From Lepidodermella squamata (Eukaryota > Gastrotricha): a stretch of 64,000 nt of DNA. Of the stretch, positions 1 through 12,631 are shown in pieces (the first letter of the stretch is position 1; each line of letters begins with the position of its first letter). The DNA lies in NCBI GenBank assembly GCA_047495785.1, contig JBLDXI010000024.1, positions 62,001 to 126,000 of the forward strand, read 5' to 3'. The notes under the pieces were generated by a model. The model was not told the origin of the DNA, did no database searches, and worked only from the letters and a program-made list of their open reading frames with translations. The position numbers and the translations under genes are program-made.

Positions 1-419
1 AAATCCCGAATCTGCTGCGAAGTTTGCCGGCGGCGATCAGGTTTCTGTGTCACAACCGGCGGCATTTACACAATATCGAAAAAGCGTACGAAAATTTAGT
101 CATAATATTGAGATTAGGATGAGCGAAATAATAAATACTTTTGGTCTGACGCGCTTCAAAAAATGATCACACGGCGGTGACAGCAGCAGCACTAAGGTTT
201 TATGGTTATAGGCTAGTCAGCAAATCAATTTAGAATCGATTCGACTACCTCATCGAGTTAGCATCGATACAGTCCCAACGCCGACATTAAATGAGTTGGA
301 ACATTTTGAGGACTCGCTATATAGTCCTTAACGGCGGGCCAAAAACAAAATGTAGGATGCGATTATTGGAAGTCCTTCTTTTATTGCAAGCAAATCACAG
401 CACAGAAAATCGACTTTTA
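1..419. other. 3' flank of receptor A, no gene seen
   Basis: No convincing exon is visible here. An AATAAA poly(A) signal on the minus strand (plus-strand tttatt at 380-385) lies about 35 nt past the stop codon of receptor A and probably ends its mRNA. Confidence 0.6.
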
Positions 420-3400
420 TCAGATACTTTCTATCTTGCCTAACATGCGATTGTAGTCAGGATAATACAAGAACAAGTACAAGGGTGTTGTCACAAAGAA
501 AGCCAGTAGGAACAGCGATACCAACTGCAAATAAAACAAAAATTTAGCATAAAAGAACCAGTGTATTATAGTTCATACCCTATCGAAAGCAGTTATGAAA
601 GTAGTCCAAATTCCAAGGCACTCTCGCTTCAAGCCAGTCGATACGAGTCCGGCGCTGATTGACTGCAAGTCTCTTAAAATAACATCCTGCGTCGCCCGTT
701 GCTTTTCCAACGCTGCAACAATTTTACTGCTGTGGCATCTTGGCCCAAGGTCGGCTGTTCGAGGCCTGCTGGGATGCTTCGGCTGCACTCGATTGGCAGC
801 ATGGTTTCTAACCGCATAATCGCTACTACTTCGCGGTAGCACGTAATACTGGTTTGACTGAAGGTATCGATGATAGTCAGCGTCGTCAACGACAGCAACT
901 GGCTGCGGTTCAACATTGAGAGGCCGGCCGAACTCGAAGAATCGAACCGACTCAGCCTGGTGCCGTCGCGACAACGTGTTAGCATCGCTATCAAGAACCG
1001 GCGGTTTCTGGCATGAAACCGGGTCGTAGAGGCAGTAGCTCTCAGCTGAGCTCTCTGTTTCGTTCGAAACGAAACCATTCGGCGTGGATTCTTCAATCGT
1101 AGCGTATTCACTGGCGAACATGACGCGCTGACGGTTACTGGAGGCATAAACCGGGCTACTAACGCCTGGCTGTTGCGGCGCCTCGGCGAACCGCGTCGTA
1201 TAAATTGCCGCAGTCTCGTTATCCCCAGGCACTAACGGCGGCATTTCACTAGCTATTACTCTTAGCCTTGGCGAGCATGATCGGTGATCGCGATGACGAT
1301 TTGAAGCAGGTGGCGGCGCTACGTCATTCGGCCGGCGACGGAGAGTATTGGAAACTGACCCAGATCCCGCCGGGAAAGTCGCACTGGTTTTCATTACCTG
1401 CGCCGTCGCCGCCGCAACCGGGATGGTTTGTTGAACCAGTTGCGACACAGCTTCGCCCGTCTTACTGTCTATTTGCACCAGCAAATCCGACGCCAAGTCG
1501 CCCCATATGTCTATGATAGTCGCCAAAGCCTTTAAATCGCGTTTCGCAAAGCCGGGAAAAATCAGAGCGCATGATCCAATTTTGCGCGCCTTTTCGCGCC
1601 GGTTCTTCAATTTAGCATTCGCTAGTTTTTTCAACTCGCGCTCTTTTCGCTTATTGAACTCATTTTTCGCGTTCAGTTTGAGGACAACTCTCAGGTAGTT
1701 CCTGCGCCAGTGTTCGCCATTTGCGCCAAGCATCAAATAAGGACCGCACTTTTCAACGAGAATGTACCACCAGAATGGCGAGGGCACTGTTTGGCCGACG
1801 CGGGTTATCCAGCTCATGATGAAGAAGCATTCGATGAGCGATAGACCGATTAGACACATCAGCGAGTCGACATACAGAGCTAACAAAGGGCTAGGAAATC
1901 GAAACTTGAATGCATCCATGTTATAGCCATTGAAATTTTCTTACATGAATTCGCTGCTTTTTGGCACTTGCTCGACGACCGAGATATGAAAAACCGAAAA
2001 AGCTATCAGCTGGAAGTTAAATCCAGTAAAATTTTGCATATTTTTATGGAAAATAGTTACCGTTGTCGTGCCGAAATTAATCCGTTCAGACTCGCAGAAT
2101 GGTAAAAGATGGGACATGATTTGAAGCGAAGAAATCACAACACTCGGAAATACGGTGTAAGTAATGAAAAAGAGCGATTTCCTGCGCAGCAAGACGTAAA
2201 AATCGACTTGGGAGAAGTTGTAGACTTCGTACTGAAATGCATTTTTGTTTAGGAGGCTTCGATATAGCGAAAATACGGAACTTACACCGACTATACGGGA
2301 GCGAACAAAAGTTTCGACGATGCTCCATTGAGGGTTCTGGACGAAATGATTCGTATCGACAGAGAAATTCACACCGTTAATTAGCACCAAATCGGAGGTG
2401 TAGACCCAAGATTCGAAGCGGTACTTGCATAGCTGCTCGTCAACTAAGTAATCATGCGATATTTTACTGCCCCAGAATATCGAAAAAATACGAAAACTCA
2501 CATGGAAAGTAGCTATAATTAAAGAATGGAGTCATCCTTTTTTTTAATTTTAAGGAATTTATTACCTGAGATCAAGTTCACATCTCGCACTGATTTTACC
2601 AGCTGGGACAAAGAGTAGTTGGCCGTTTGAGCTGAGCCGTATCGGAAATCGATTATCCCGAGTAATTGCATACACATCGTCTGAGTTGATGAGGGCCAGG
2701 TCAGGCAGCCAAATGTAACCAATATCGGATACAAGCCACTCGATGCCACCGAATTCCTCTGGCCTCCATGTCAGACGCTGATCAATCCAGGACTGTTTTG
2801 GAAAAAAATGAGAAAACATAAAATATCCCAGGACAAAACTTACCACTTTTATAAAGCCTGATATGACAATTTCTTGATCGATTTCAATCTAAGTAAATAA
2901 ATTATGGACCCATTTTTCAATTATTTTCAAAATTACCAGTTCGTTGATTTTTAAAAGAACCATTTCAAGTGATACATTTACAGGCTTGTTATGTTCCAAC
3001 GCTAATAAAAGTCGAATTTATAGGAAAGAAAACGAAGTAATTCCTTGCCAAACCTGGCCTGGCTTTGTTAGAATATTCACGATCTTCGAATAGACTTCGT
3101 AATAGTGCTGCTTCCATGGTATCTAAAACAATCGAAGAGAATTAAGAGTGCTCTGACCATTTTTTCAGTACTTACATAGGGCCGTAACATTTTTATCCAA
3201 TTGATTTTCCACCGTGTCAGCTGGTTCTTCTGCGTCACTAATCTCGACTTCTTCGGTCTCCTCTTCGTCCTCATTATTAGTAGGAGGTTCAGTGGTTGTC
3301 GTTGTAGTAGTAGTAGTAGTAGTAGTAGCCTCGGTTGTTGTTGTTGTTGAAGTTGTTGGATCGGGCGTGGTTGAGGTTGTTGATTGCCTATTTTTGCTGG

Positions 3401-3620
3401 TCTTCTTCCTGCCGAAACCCTGACTCGGCGAGGACGTCGACGGGCTGCCGTTGCCCACCATTTTCTTGTAATTCGACGGCACGTAAGATGCATGGTTAAA
3501 ACTGCCGCCTGTGCGCACTTTCGGCGCCGGTTTCGAACCGTTCAATTTTCGAGTCGTCAATGGCCGGCATAATACCGGTATAACAACAAGAACTGCAAGC
3601 AGCAAAACGTGGACTTGCAT
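420..3620 (-). CDS. Cys-loop ligand-gated ion channel, nicotinic-like (receptor A)
   Basis: A pentameric ligand-gated channel subunit of the plasma membrane. My model has 11 exons: 3176-3620, 3054-3122, 2937-3001, 2844-2888, 2566-2792, 2502-2512, 2286-2443, 2061-2231, 1945-2009, 579-1890 and 420-524, giving about 890 aa. A signal peptide (residues 1-18) is followed by a Thr-rich linker with a 12-Thr run near residue 100, then the ligand-binding domain. This has the WLPDLALIN loop, VPAGKI, and a Cys-loop with 13 residues between the cysteines ending FPFDEQLC. TM1-TM3 follow, with TM2 starting ESERINFGTTTLIAF, then a loop of about 400 aa and TM4. Glu flanks both ends of TM2, as in cation channels. 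There is no YxCC pair in loop C, so it is not a classical alpha subunit. Receptor B starts 575 bp away on the other strand. The 11-nt exon 2502-2512 is inferred from frame and paralogs. Confidence 0.85.
3300..3356. repeat. Trinucleotide repeat encoding poly-Thr
   Basis: On the plus strand, gta/gtt triplets repeat here; on the minus strand they encode the Thr run in the extracellular linker of receptor A. The tract is likely length-variable and may be O-glycosylated. Confidence 0.8.
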
Positions 3621-4195
3621 GTTTCTACTCGCGCGGTTGTGAATGAGCGCGCGAGATATCAGCGGCGATGACTACCAGCAACAGCAGGCGGTGGCGTCGC
3701 GATTGATTGAGTTAGTTCACGCCTGTGTTGTGACATTCGATCCGCGCCAATCGAATTTTATTATCGAAGTGCGATATTAGCTAAGCCGCCTTAAAACCGC
3801 TCCAAGTTAATAAATAGCGCTGATGCCGAATTAGCATGCTAATAACAGCTATGATTCGCGTGATCAAAACTTGTGAAAAATGCCTCCGGGCGCCGATAGA
3901 TGCTGAACTTTGCTGAAACGCTCTAAAAAACGCCATTGGCGAAATGAGGTGTGTTATGATATAATAATGAAAGCGGTGTTTTAATGAGATGCTGTTTTTA
4001 AGGGTCTTCACCTGTGGCGCGACAATGATGATTGATCAGTCTCACCCGATTATGTCGCACCTCACACGATACATTATATTACCGTGCGTGTGATTAATTT
4101 CCGGCTATCATTTTAATATCGCGCTTGAATGAATGGTTCTTAGTTTCAGAGCATGTACTAAAAATCAAGTCCGAAGTTGAAGTCACAGCTCAGCG
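3621..4195. promoter_or_regulatory. Shared divergent promoter region of receptors A and B
   Basis: 575 bp lie between the start codons of two oppositely oriented receptor genes. No exon is supported, so both promoters and 5' UTRs should sit here, perhaps sharing elements. I could not pick out a specific motif. Confidence 0.5.
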
Positions 4196-6774
4196 ATGAT
4201 TCAGGCCGCAGATATCTATAAATTGTTTGTATTAATGGTTCTATGCTGCGACTGTTATAGCCGCGAAATTGTCGCGCCGCGTCAACGGGACAACCTTGAG
4301 GAGGGAAATTTTGCTGGCAAACAGTCTTTAGGGCTGCCAGCAAGCGCGCCGCGCAAGCCCGTGCGTTCAAGAAACATCACCAAACTTTGTAGGTTAAGCT
4401 AATTATACCTATCAGCCTTTTATAATTCGATTTTTTTGCAGATTTGTGGGAATCACTGCTTTTGCGAAGATTATTTCCGCAGAACAAGTCTTATAATCCG
4501 GAAATAAGGCCCGCAAAGCGCAAGCACGAGCCGGTCATTGTCACCGTAGAATTCGTCATGCGTCAAATAAATGATTTGGTAATTTCGCAAATTAGGCTCC
4601 ATCATAATAATGCCGCTCTTTTAAATTTCAGGTTGAAAAAAGTCAGCAAATTGTGATCAGTGGCTTCCTTAAAATAGTGAGCCATTATCTAATCATCAAC
4701 TTATCTTATTTATAGCCTTCTGTTTTTATAGACCTGGATCGACGAAAGGCTGATGTGGGATCCTGACGATTATGGCGGAATTGAGTGGGTTGTAGTTGGC
4801 ACGGATACTGTTTGGCTGCCCGACATAGCCCTAGTTAACAGCGAAAACCTGTATGGTGTCACCAAGGATGAACGATTTCCAGGTATAGAAATAGTATAAT
4901 TCTGCCACGCGAATTCCGAACTTCCGAATTTCCAGTGACCTTGACTGCCTCTGGAGAAGTATTCTATGTCCCGGCCGGAAAAATCATTGCTCGATGTAAC
5001 TTCGATCTTCGCTTTTTCCCGTTCGACTACCAGCTTTGCAAATACCGCTTCGAATCATGGGTTTACGAAGCTTCAACAGTTACCGTTGTTGGGACAAATT
5101 TCACCATCGACTACGATCACTACATCGACAACCACCAGGTTTATCTGAATTGATATATCGACCTTGGTTTTGAACTATTAATTTTAGTGGGAAATCGTTC
5201 TTAAATTTGTTAAAACGTCCATCGTCAAATATGAAGAGTACAGCTTCTCTCGAGTTGAATTCTATCTGCTACTACGCCGTAAATCTATCTACTTCGTCGC
5301 TTACACAATTTTCCCGTGTCTGGCGTTGTCATGGCTACAAATCATCTCCCACATGTTGCCGTTCACCGACAAGGAGCGCATCAACTTTGCGACTACAACA
5401 CTGGTATAATGTATCCTCAAATAGTTTTTAAACATTTTATTTTTGTGATTTTAGATCGCGTTTTCGGTGTTTCATGTCTCGATAGTCGAACAGATGCCGA
5501 AAACTTCACATGCCATACCGCTTCTGGCCGTCTACATCGATGGACTTATGTGCCTGATTGGTTCCAGTCTCGTGGAGTGCTTTTGCCTAATGAATTGGCT
5601 TTCAAAGGTTGGATGCAGCGTTCCATCGCCATTCCTTTGGTGCCATCTCGTTGAGCGATTAGGCGACTATTTATTCCTTGGGTCAAATGGGAGATATTGG
5701 CGACGTCAATATCTTCGTGTCTATTGCGCCATTAACGAGAAAGACCAGGAGAATGAGGAAATTCGTCAAGCAGAAGCCGAACAATTCGCGCCAGCTGACC
5801 GTAGTGGCCGCAAACGGCGGGGTAGTTTCACTCGAAAATTTAGCCGATTGGTCAAGTTAGTTTGGGATGTGCAATTATTAACCCGGTTTTTTATCGGGAC
5901 ATTGTATAGGTCAGGCCGGATCATAAAAAACCACGGAGAAGATGATGAAGCGGACGACTTGACGGAGGAAGATGTGCAGCGTCGAATCAAAATGGATGGG
6001 TCTGACATTCAAATGGTCATATCCATGGCTAAGCGATGGGGCTGGAAAACGCGCCGAACAAGCTTCCCGATGGACCTGTCCCTGTTCGGCGTTCGTCACG
6101 ACAGTGAACTTGATCCAGCTCAGATGGACGATATGACTGAACTCGACGCTATTGCCGGTGTTTGCCTGGGCGATCTTAAATCCGGCATTCCGTTCAATCT
6201 GATGCGTAACTTGCCAAGCGACATAGCAGAAGCCTCGGATTCGATTGATACAACTTCAGAAGGCAGTGTCATGTTCATGAACCGCCTGTCCGGCTCTTCG
6301 ACCGGGGTTCCGGTCGATCGCGTGCCGACAATAGGAATTATTTCTAAACTATGCCGGGCGATGTCAGACGCGACAACGGCCGGGAATTCGGGTCGAAAAT
6401 CAAGCCGCGATGCCGACTGGATGCAGACCGAGCGGCAACTGTCGACGGCGATCGCATATCTACGCGAGCTGAGCAAGGTGGTTCAAACGGGACTGGATGC
6501 GCACAATCTACGTCGCGAGTGCATCTCGATTTGGACACTGTTCATCACGGTTATCGACCGGGTTAGTGCAATTCTTTTTCGAAATGAAATGTATTTTTCA
6601 GATATATTTTTCGATTAACTAGTTGCTGTCACTGATACTTCTCATGTTCACTGCCTCTATGCCTATTGTGCTTTTTATTCTCTTTCCTCTGGTAATTTTA
6701 ACCGATTGGAAGATTCCCTTTACCTTAGTGTCATTTTACAGGTTGTTCCGATACCTGAATTGCCAGAATTTTGA
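4196..6774 (+). CDS. Cys-loop ligand-gated ion channel, nicotinic-like (receptor B)
   Basis: Paralog of receptor A, about 717 aa from nine exons: 4196-4388, 4442-4578, 4632-4676, 4732-4882, 4936-5138, 5188-5403, 5455-6561, 6623-6691 and 6742-6774. It begins with a signal peptide (residues 1-23). The binding domain shows WLPDIALVN, VPAGKI and a Cys-loop ending FFPFDYQLC, 13 residues between cysteines. TM1 follows LLLRRK; TM2 starts DKERINFATTTLIAF; TM3 lies near residues 330-355. The TM3-TM4 loop is basic and about 320 aa long; TM4 is in the last two exons. Loop C has no vicinal cysteines. Several intron positions differ from A; here the whole Cys-loop lies in one exon (4936-5138). It ends convergently with the GPCR gene. 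Confidence 0.88.
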
Positions 6775-7172
6775 CACCTGGACATGAGCGAATTCGACTA
6801 CAACAAAATAATATGGGATAAATTGTGTTGGAGCAATAAAAAATTTTGATTAAATTATTGACCTTTATAATAGGTTATAGCAATAAAACATGACCTATTT
6901 AATTGATTTGTTCATCTCATCTATAAAAAGTGTGGTCAAAGGTATAAAATAGTTCATCTAAAATGGCGGGAGCGGTCGCTTGACAAATTCATTCCCGATG
7001 TGAAAGGTTGCGAGCTTATTATACCGACTTCATTCCAATGCTGATATTTTCCTAATTTCATCATATAAACTTGATCGAAATTCAATTTATTAAAATCTAT
7101 TGTCGCTATATAAAGTTCAACAAAAATAGCGCCAACAAAAGGCTCGAAATGTAAGAAGATCCTGATAAAATA
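6775..7172. other. Convergent 3' intergenic region
   Basis: About 400 AT-rich bp between the 3' ends of receptor B (+) and the GPCR gene (-). A minus-strand AATAAA (plus tttatt at 7086-7091) would serve the GPCR transcript. No other feature is seen. Confidence 0.5.
6835..6840 (+). promoter_or_regulatory. Poly(A) signal of receptor B
   Basis: AATAAA lies 61 nt past the receptor B stop codon, in AT-rich sequence between two convergent genes. Confidence 0.6.
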
Positions 7173-9289
7173 TCAAAGCTTAAAAAGAGCTCGGAAGGCT
7201 GTTCTAAATTCGGCACTGCTGAGGCAAAAAATGATCGGATTTATGAGAGAATTCGCGTAGCCGAGCCAGTTGATGCTCATCCTTATGATAGGATGCGACG
7301 GCAGGTAGTCGTAACACCGGCACAACGGCACGCCTAGCTCCAAGACGAAGTACGGCAGCCAGCAAATGATGAACGCCAGCGTTATGCTCATCGAAATGGC
7401 CGCCATTTTACGCTCCCGCTGCTTCCACACCGTCGGCCGTTCGATGAGGCCCGGCACTGACATAGTATCCGCCCGCCCACCGTCCTCCAGCGACGCCCCA
7501 TCCGGAGTGATAGCTTCCCCATTTTCGCCCGAACTTGGCTTGCTGATAATCAGAGCTGGTATGATAGAAATTCTTTGATTAACTCGAACCGCCTGCTGTT
7601 TAACGAGTGCCTCTGTTGCGCTTCGGTTGTTACTGCTCTTGCTATTATCATGATCGGCAGCCGATACCTTTTCACTGTCCATCCAGCTGTCACTAGCCAT
7701 TGTACCGGCGTGGTTGTAGGGTGCGGCGCAGCAGGTTGAATCTAGCGATTTTCCGCCGAAAATCCGACAACGCGCTGCTTGAGCTGTTGCTATCGGCCCG
7801 GTCGACAGCGCCAGCTTTCGACTTGTCCTGGTCGCTGCCAGGCAACGTCGCCTGCTCCACCACTGGCGACTGCATGTTGTTCGAAGAATCCTCAGCCCAG
7901 TCGTCCTCCGCCAGCGTCGACAGCGGGGTACTGCGCTCGAGCGTCGGCGCGCGTTTCCGCGGCGGCCCAAGTCGGGGATCGTCCGCCGCCAGTTTGAGCA
8001 AGTCCTTGAGCTCGACGGGCGATGCCGGGCCATGGCTTTTGCCGTTAAGGACAGGGCTTTTCGCAGCGAGTAGGTCGTCGTAATCTTGCGCTGATGAACT
8101 GCGGCGAACTTTACTTTCCCGTTTTGACGACCGCCGTTTCGCGAAGTATCCTTGACCGGGAATTGTTTGCGAGTTTGTCATCGACGACTTGCGCCGCTGC
8201 TGGGTAATCAATATTGACCGCCTCAGCTCCCTAAAAAATAACAGGTAGTCACTAAAATTAATGAGTGATTTTGGAAACTTACGCTAGAGGGGCGGCTAAG
8301 TTAACTCGCTGGCGGATTCTTCGGCGAACTTCTACGTAAATTCGAATGTAAATAGCGATTATGCAGCAAGTAGGAATGTAGAAAGCGACTGTTGTTCCGA
8401 AAATAGCGAACCACGGGTCGCCGGATACTAGGCATTGACCGGTTTTCGACGACGCGAGTTCAGGATCTCGCCAACCCATTACCGGAAGCAGTGAAAGACA
8501 GGCAGCTCCGACCCAAGAGGCAACTGTAATTAATCAAATAATTCACTTTCGAGGTCACAAAGCCAATAATGTACCTAGCATTGAAGTGACCCATTTTTTG
8601 CGTGAATGAAAGTACTGCACCCTAGTGGCTGACAGGTATCTGTCGATGGCGATGGCGACAAGGTGGAAAATGGAAGCCGTACAAAAGTTGACATCGGTAA
8701 TGACGAATACCGTGCACATGAAATCGCCGAGAAACCACAGCTCCGAAATTTCGTTCAGCAGCGCAATAGGCATAACAAATATGGAAACTAGCACACCGGT
8801 GACGCCCATCGAAACTATTGTCCTGTTGAAGACGGCTCGCCGCATTGACCTTTGCGACAATATTACGACTATCAGCAGCAGGTTTCCGATCAAAGTCAAC
8901 AATATCAGCGTACCTATAAAATTTAAAGAAACCGATTAATCCTAAATTTGGAGGAGATACTAGAAAATTTGCATACCCAAAAAGGCAACAATAGGAATAA
9001 CAGTCGAAGCAGGAAGAAATTTGGGTCTTGTTCCGAGAAACTCTTCAACTACCGAAGTTGTCGATTCGTTGCTGTAGTTGAATGAAGGCGAAAATGTAGC
9101 AGCTGCACTTCTGTTCACCGGAGCAGCTAGTGAGTCGAGGGTAGAAGGCGAAACAAAAATGAAGGCTTCATCATCGCCGATCAAAGTTGTGCCGTCGCCG
9201 TAGCCGGACGAAACCGGCCACATGGTCATGTCATGCTGGAAGGTAACGTTGAGCCCGCTGCCTTCATAGTCATAGACAGCTATCACCAT
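7173..9289 (-). CDS. Aminergic class A GPCR (alpha2-adrenergic/octopamine-like)
   Basis: Seven-transmembrane receptor of about 628 aa from exons 8977-9289, 8575-8913, 8283-8523, 7706-8230 and 7173-7641. The N-terminus carries several NxS/T sites and no signal peptide. TM1 has the conserved Asn in LIGN. TM3 has the amine-binding Asp (TDVNFCTASI) followed by AIDRYL, the DRY motif. The second extracellular Cys is in QCLVSGDPWFAIF. ICL3 is about 270 aa and Ser/Arg-rich. TM6 has FIICWLPYF and TM7 has NSLINPIIF. Oddities: the sodium-site Asp2.50 is Gly (VSMGVTGVLVS aligned with the usual SLAxADxLV), and TM5 positions 5.42 and 5.46 are Gly and Ala instead of catechol-binding Ser. The fourth intron (7642-7705) is inferred from a frame change; reading through it meets a stop codon. 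Ligand unknown; biogenic amine is likely because Asp3.32 is kept. Confidence 0.85.
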
Positions 9290-10718
9290 CGCTTACAGAC
9301 AGGGACATGCGAATCGTTCAGCTTCCTTAAATCGACTCATATTTGACTTTTAATAATTCATCCTTGATATAAATGATAATTTAAAAAATGAAAGAGGACT
9401 GGATTTAAACGTAAAAAAAATTCAATAAAACAAATAGAATGAAAAATTGGAATTTCAAAATCGATAATTAATCTGAATAAATTTTGCGGCTAAGGAATTA
9501 TTTGGCTTCCCAGGACAGAGTAAATTTGCTGAAGCTATTTCGCATAATTAGAGCTGTTTTACCTCAGGCAGCATATTAGGACGAAAGGTGTGTGCGCAGA
9601 TAAAAATTGCGCATCTTTTTTTTTTATATATCGTGTCCCTGCGCTCCATTTTTTACTAGGGCGTCGCAAAAGCGGAGTTGCCACGAAGTAAATATTTAAG
9701 CCGTGCTATTTTCTTTCTTATTACGCAGCCGCCGAAGTTTTTTTGCCGGAAAACAAGCCAATTGATATTATTACTACGGCTATTACAACGAAGGCAAAGC
9801 CAGGTATTAACGCGATGCTGAGCCGCGCTATGATTACGCGCGAAGATGACGGCGATGGCGAAAAATTAAAAAGCAATACAGATGCTGAACGCCCAAGTGG
9901 AAGCAAATTAACAAGTCCATTGTAGCGAATCACTCGAGCGAGGCGTGGCCTGTTTTACACCTTTTGGCGCAGCAGCAGCAACCGATCGATTTTGCTTAAG
10001 CTCACGTTATAACAACGCCGCATTTTTATAGCCGCCGAGAAGGAAGCGCGTCAAGTATATAGCGCGCAGAATCACGGCGACAACTTTGTGCTTACCATCG
10101 TGTCACTAAATCCGCTGACGCTGCGCCGCGATGACAACAGCGATTTGTCGGAAATAATAAAAAAAATGGCCATCAGCAGCAGTATCACGTGTTTCGTCGC
10201 CTCGAAGTGCTATTCATGTTGTTTTACTACTCAGCTGACGATCGAGGCGGCGATAACGACTCGCCACAAAAACAGCATTCCATCAAGGCAGCAGATGTTA
10301 TATATGCGGCAAGACACTTCTCGATACTCTTATTAGCAAGTTGGGTGATTAATGCAATAGATGCGGATGCCCATAATTCTTTCAGGCACACCAGAAATGT
10401 GCACTACACTTTTTTTTATCGGCAGTTGCGCGCGCCGCTTGAGACGCCGGCCGAGATTTTTTTTCGGTTTTCATTATTCCTAATCTCATCAGCGCAATAT
10501 CGCGATGGTATGCTGATGCGTGACGATATCGCTCGCTACAAATTAGTGTCATGACCGTTAAGTTGAAAAAAAGCATGTGTCCGATATGGATGGTGTCTTT
10601 CTTTGCTTTATTTCGTCATTTCATATAACTACGCCACGCTCACGCAGTCTGGGATAAATTACAAATTCAGCCGAATTTTATCTAGCCTCATGTTTATGAT
10701 TTGCTAAAATTATATTAT
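9290..10718. other. Intergenic, no supported gene
   Basis: 1.4 kb upstream of the GPCR start and downstream of the secreted gene E. It probably holds the GPCR promoter and 5' UTR. Short ORFs of 60-120 codons on both strands have no recognisable domain, paralog or splice pattern. Confidence 0.5.
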
Positions 10719-12221
10719 TCAATTACTGCCATCGAACATCGAGGGTAAAACGAGTGCACGGGCATCGACAGCTCCTAGGGTGCAGTGGATAGAGTCAAAA
10801 AATGATGATGCCCCGCCACAGCCGTAATTCTCAGCGTAGACTGACCTAACAGGATACATCTTTGAACGTTAAACAACTCAAAGCTGATCAAAAATGACTC
10901 GAAACTTGCATGTAAAGAGATGGAAGATTCAGCTGCTTTGCTTTCCTTGCGCACATCGTGAAAATCTGCGAAAAAAATTGGAGATAAATCAATTTGAAAA
11001 ATTAAATGTTCTGTACCTTTTGGCAAGCATCCGGTACTCCATCCGGTTCAAACATCCCACAAGCGAAATCGACTGCCACACCGTAGCGATGTAAAATCGA
11101 AGGGCTGCCTCCAGAAGCAAGAACCGGAAAAATTCCTCCAACTAACGATTTGACAGTTAATGGTAGGCTTTAACAGCAATAATTTAAGGTGAATTGAAGG
11201 TGGGAACAATTATTTATTACCTAGTCTGGCCGTAGTAAGTTATCGAAAATGTCCCGATGCTATTAAGGAGGTTTGCGTCAATGCACATGGCGCCAGAATT
11301 GAGGGTGCGGGCAGCTCGACCCGAGCACATATCCAGAACATTGGCAAACGCGCTCGATTGGGAACTCTGCTGGACATTATTAGCCTCCGGAATTGTCGGC
11401 AACAGAAACAACGTCCCAGCTTTGACTAGCTCCAGCAATCGGCAGGCTTCAGTTTGCTGCGATAAATCTTTGGTAAAGGATGACAAGTTAACTAGAATAT
11501 TCTGTAATAATATTCATACTGCACTGGGCCGGAGTAGCTTGTCGCTTATTTCGGTTATTAGCCGAGGACGTACTGTTGATTGGCATTAGAAGGTCTTGTT
11601 GCTGCTTGAACAAGTTTAGCAGAGACTTGGCCAGACGCTTCTGTTCACTGACATTCATGCTCAAGCGATCTGGAACCGGGCTGCCTGGACCCAGGACTGT
11701 CGCAGTTTCTGTCTTTTGTGAGGAAAATGTTGATAAGGCGGCTTGGGCGATAGCCACAAATCGATCGACCGAGTCTGGCTCGAGAGCAGCTCGACTGTTA
11801 GCGATGGATTCACTGCCGAAGTGATAGGTCTTCGGTTCTGAAGGAGGTGGAATGTAAACGGGGCGTCGGGTGGTCGTCTTTGGATCTGCGTCATTTATGA
11901 ATATTTGTGACTGGATAACCAAAAAATCGAATTATATCGAATTCTAATTATTCAAATATTTTATTTGTATACCCGTCCATCGATCACTTTTGCGAGCTCG
12001 CTTCGATCAAAGTCGATCGCACATTCACGACGCGCCACTGATGAAGAGCCGACAGCCTGTCGCGTCGGGTTTAGCGAAGTTACGTACGTGGTCTCTTGCG
12101 CCCACCACGAACAGCGACAAGAGCAGTTTAAAGCTGGTGGCGCAACGGTCGGTCCTGCGGAAAAGCCGAACCGAACTTGCAACAACCCAAGCAGTAGCAC
12201 CGATGTGAATCGAAGCATCAA
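10719..12221 (-). CDS. Secreted Cys-containing protein, unknown family (gene E)
   Basis: I do not recognise the family. The model has six exons (11973-12221, 11520-11910, 11221-11467, 11017-11167, 10899-10965, 10719-10840) and about 408 aa. A signal peptide spans residues 1-22, then a Cys cluster NCSCRC. The C-terminal half aligns with gene F through matching cysteines and motifs: C-x8-C-x-LL, LDMC, MCIDANLL, LPLTVKSL, VAVDFACG, ACQK, YGC, and IHCTLG. Several splice sites were fixed by this alignment. Unlike F, which has one intron, E has five, so the duplicates differ in structure. A TATA-like TATAAA sits about 25 nt upstream of the ATG on the minus strand. Probably extracellular; function unknown. 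The final intron (10841-10898) is the least certain. Confidence 0.7.
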
Positions 12222-12243
12222 AATTCAAAGGCGGTGGAAAAAG

Positions 12244-12252
12244 TGTTTATAC
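12244..12252 (-). promoter_or_regulatory. TATA-like box upstream of gene E
   Basis: A minus-strand TATAAA lies roughly 25 nt before the gene E ATG. Gene F has a TATAAA at a similar distance. If used, the leaders would be extremely short. Confidence 0.35.
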
Positions 12253-12631
12253 ACCAATGAGTAACACAGGTTGTTCAACTTTATTGCTGAATCAATGTTT
12301 ACCTTGAGTGGGCTTCTACTATACCTACTGCAACACCGCCTTCTTCGTTTACAAAATGGAAGTGAAGACATTCCTTCAGATGCTCGGGATAGAACTGCGT
12401 GGGTTCAAAGCATCGCAGTTCAGGTTATTTTTCATAAAATTAATGCTTTATTGAAGTGAAACCGGATTCTATTTCACCGAGGTGGTGCGAAGCATATATA
12501 ATGGATCTCTTATTTTCTTACAAAAAATATTTTTAAATTTGCAATGATTGCAAATAAATTATATATAAAATAAGGGTGAGATGTAGGTATCTTAGCCAAG
12601 GTCAAATATTTCGCTTGTTATTCAATCGAAA

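Noticed and set aside
7173-8230. Two overlapping minus-strand frames read as separate genes
   Set aside because: They are two exons of one GPCR: the long ICL3 and TM6-TM7. A 64-nt intron (7642-7705) joins them in frame.
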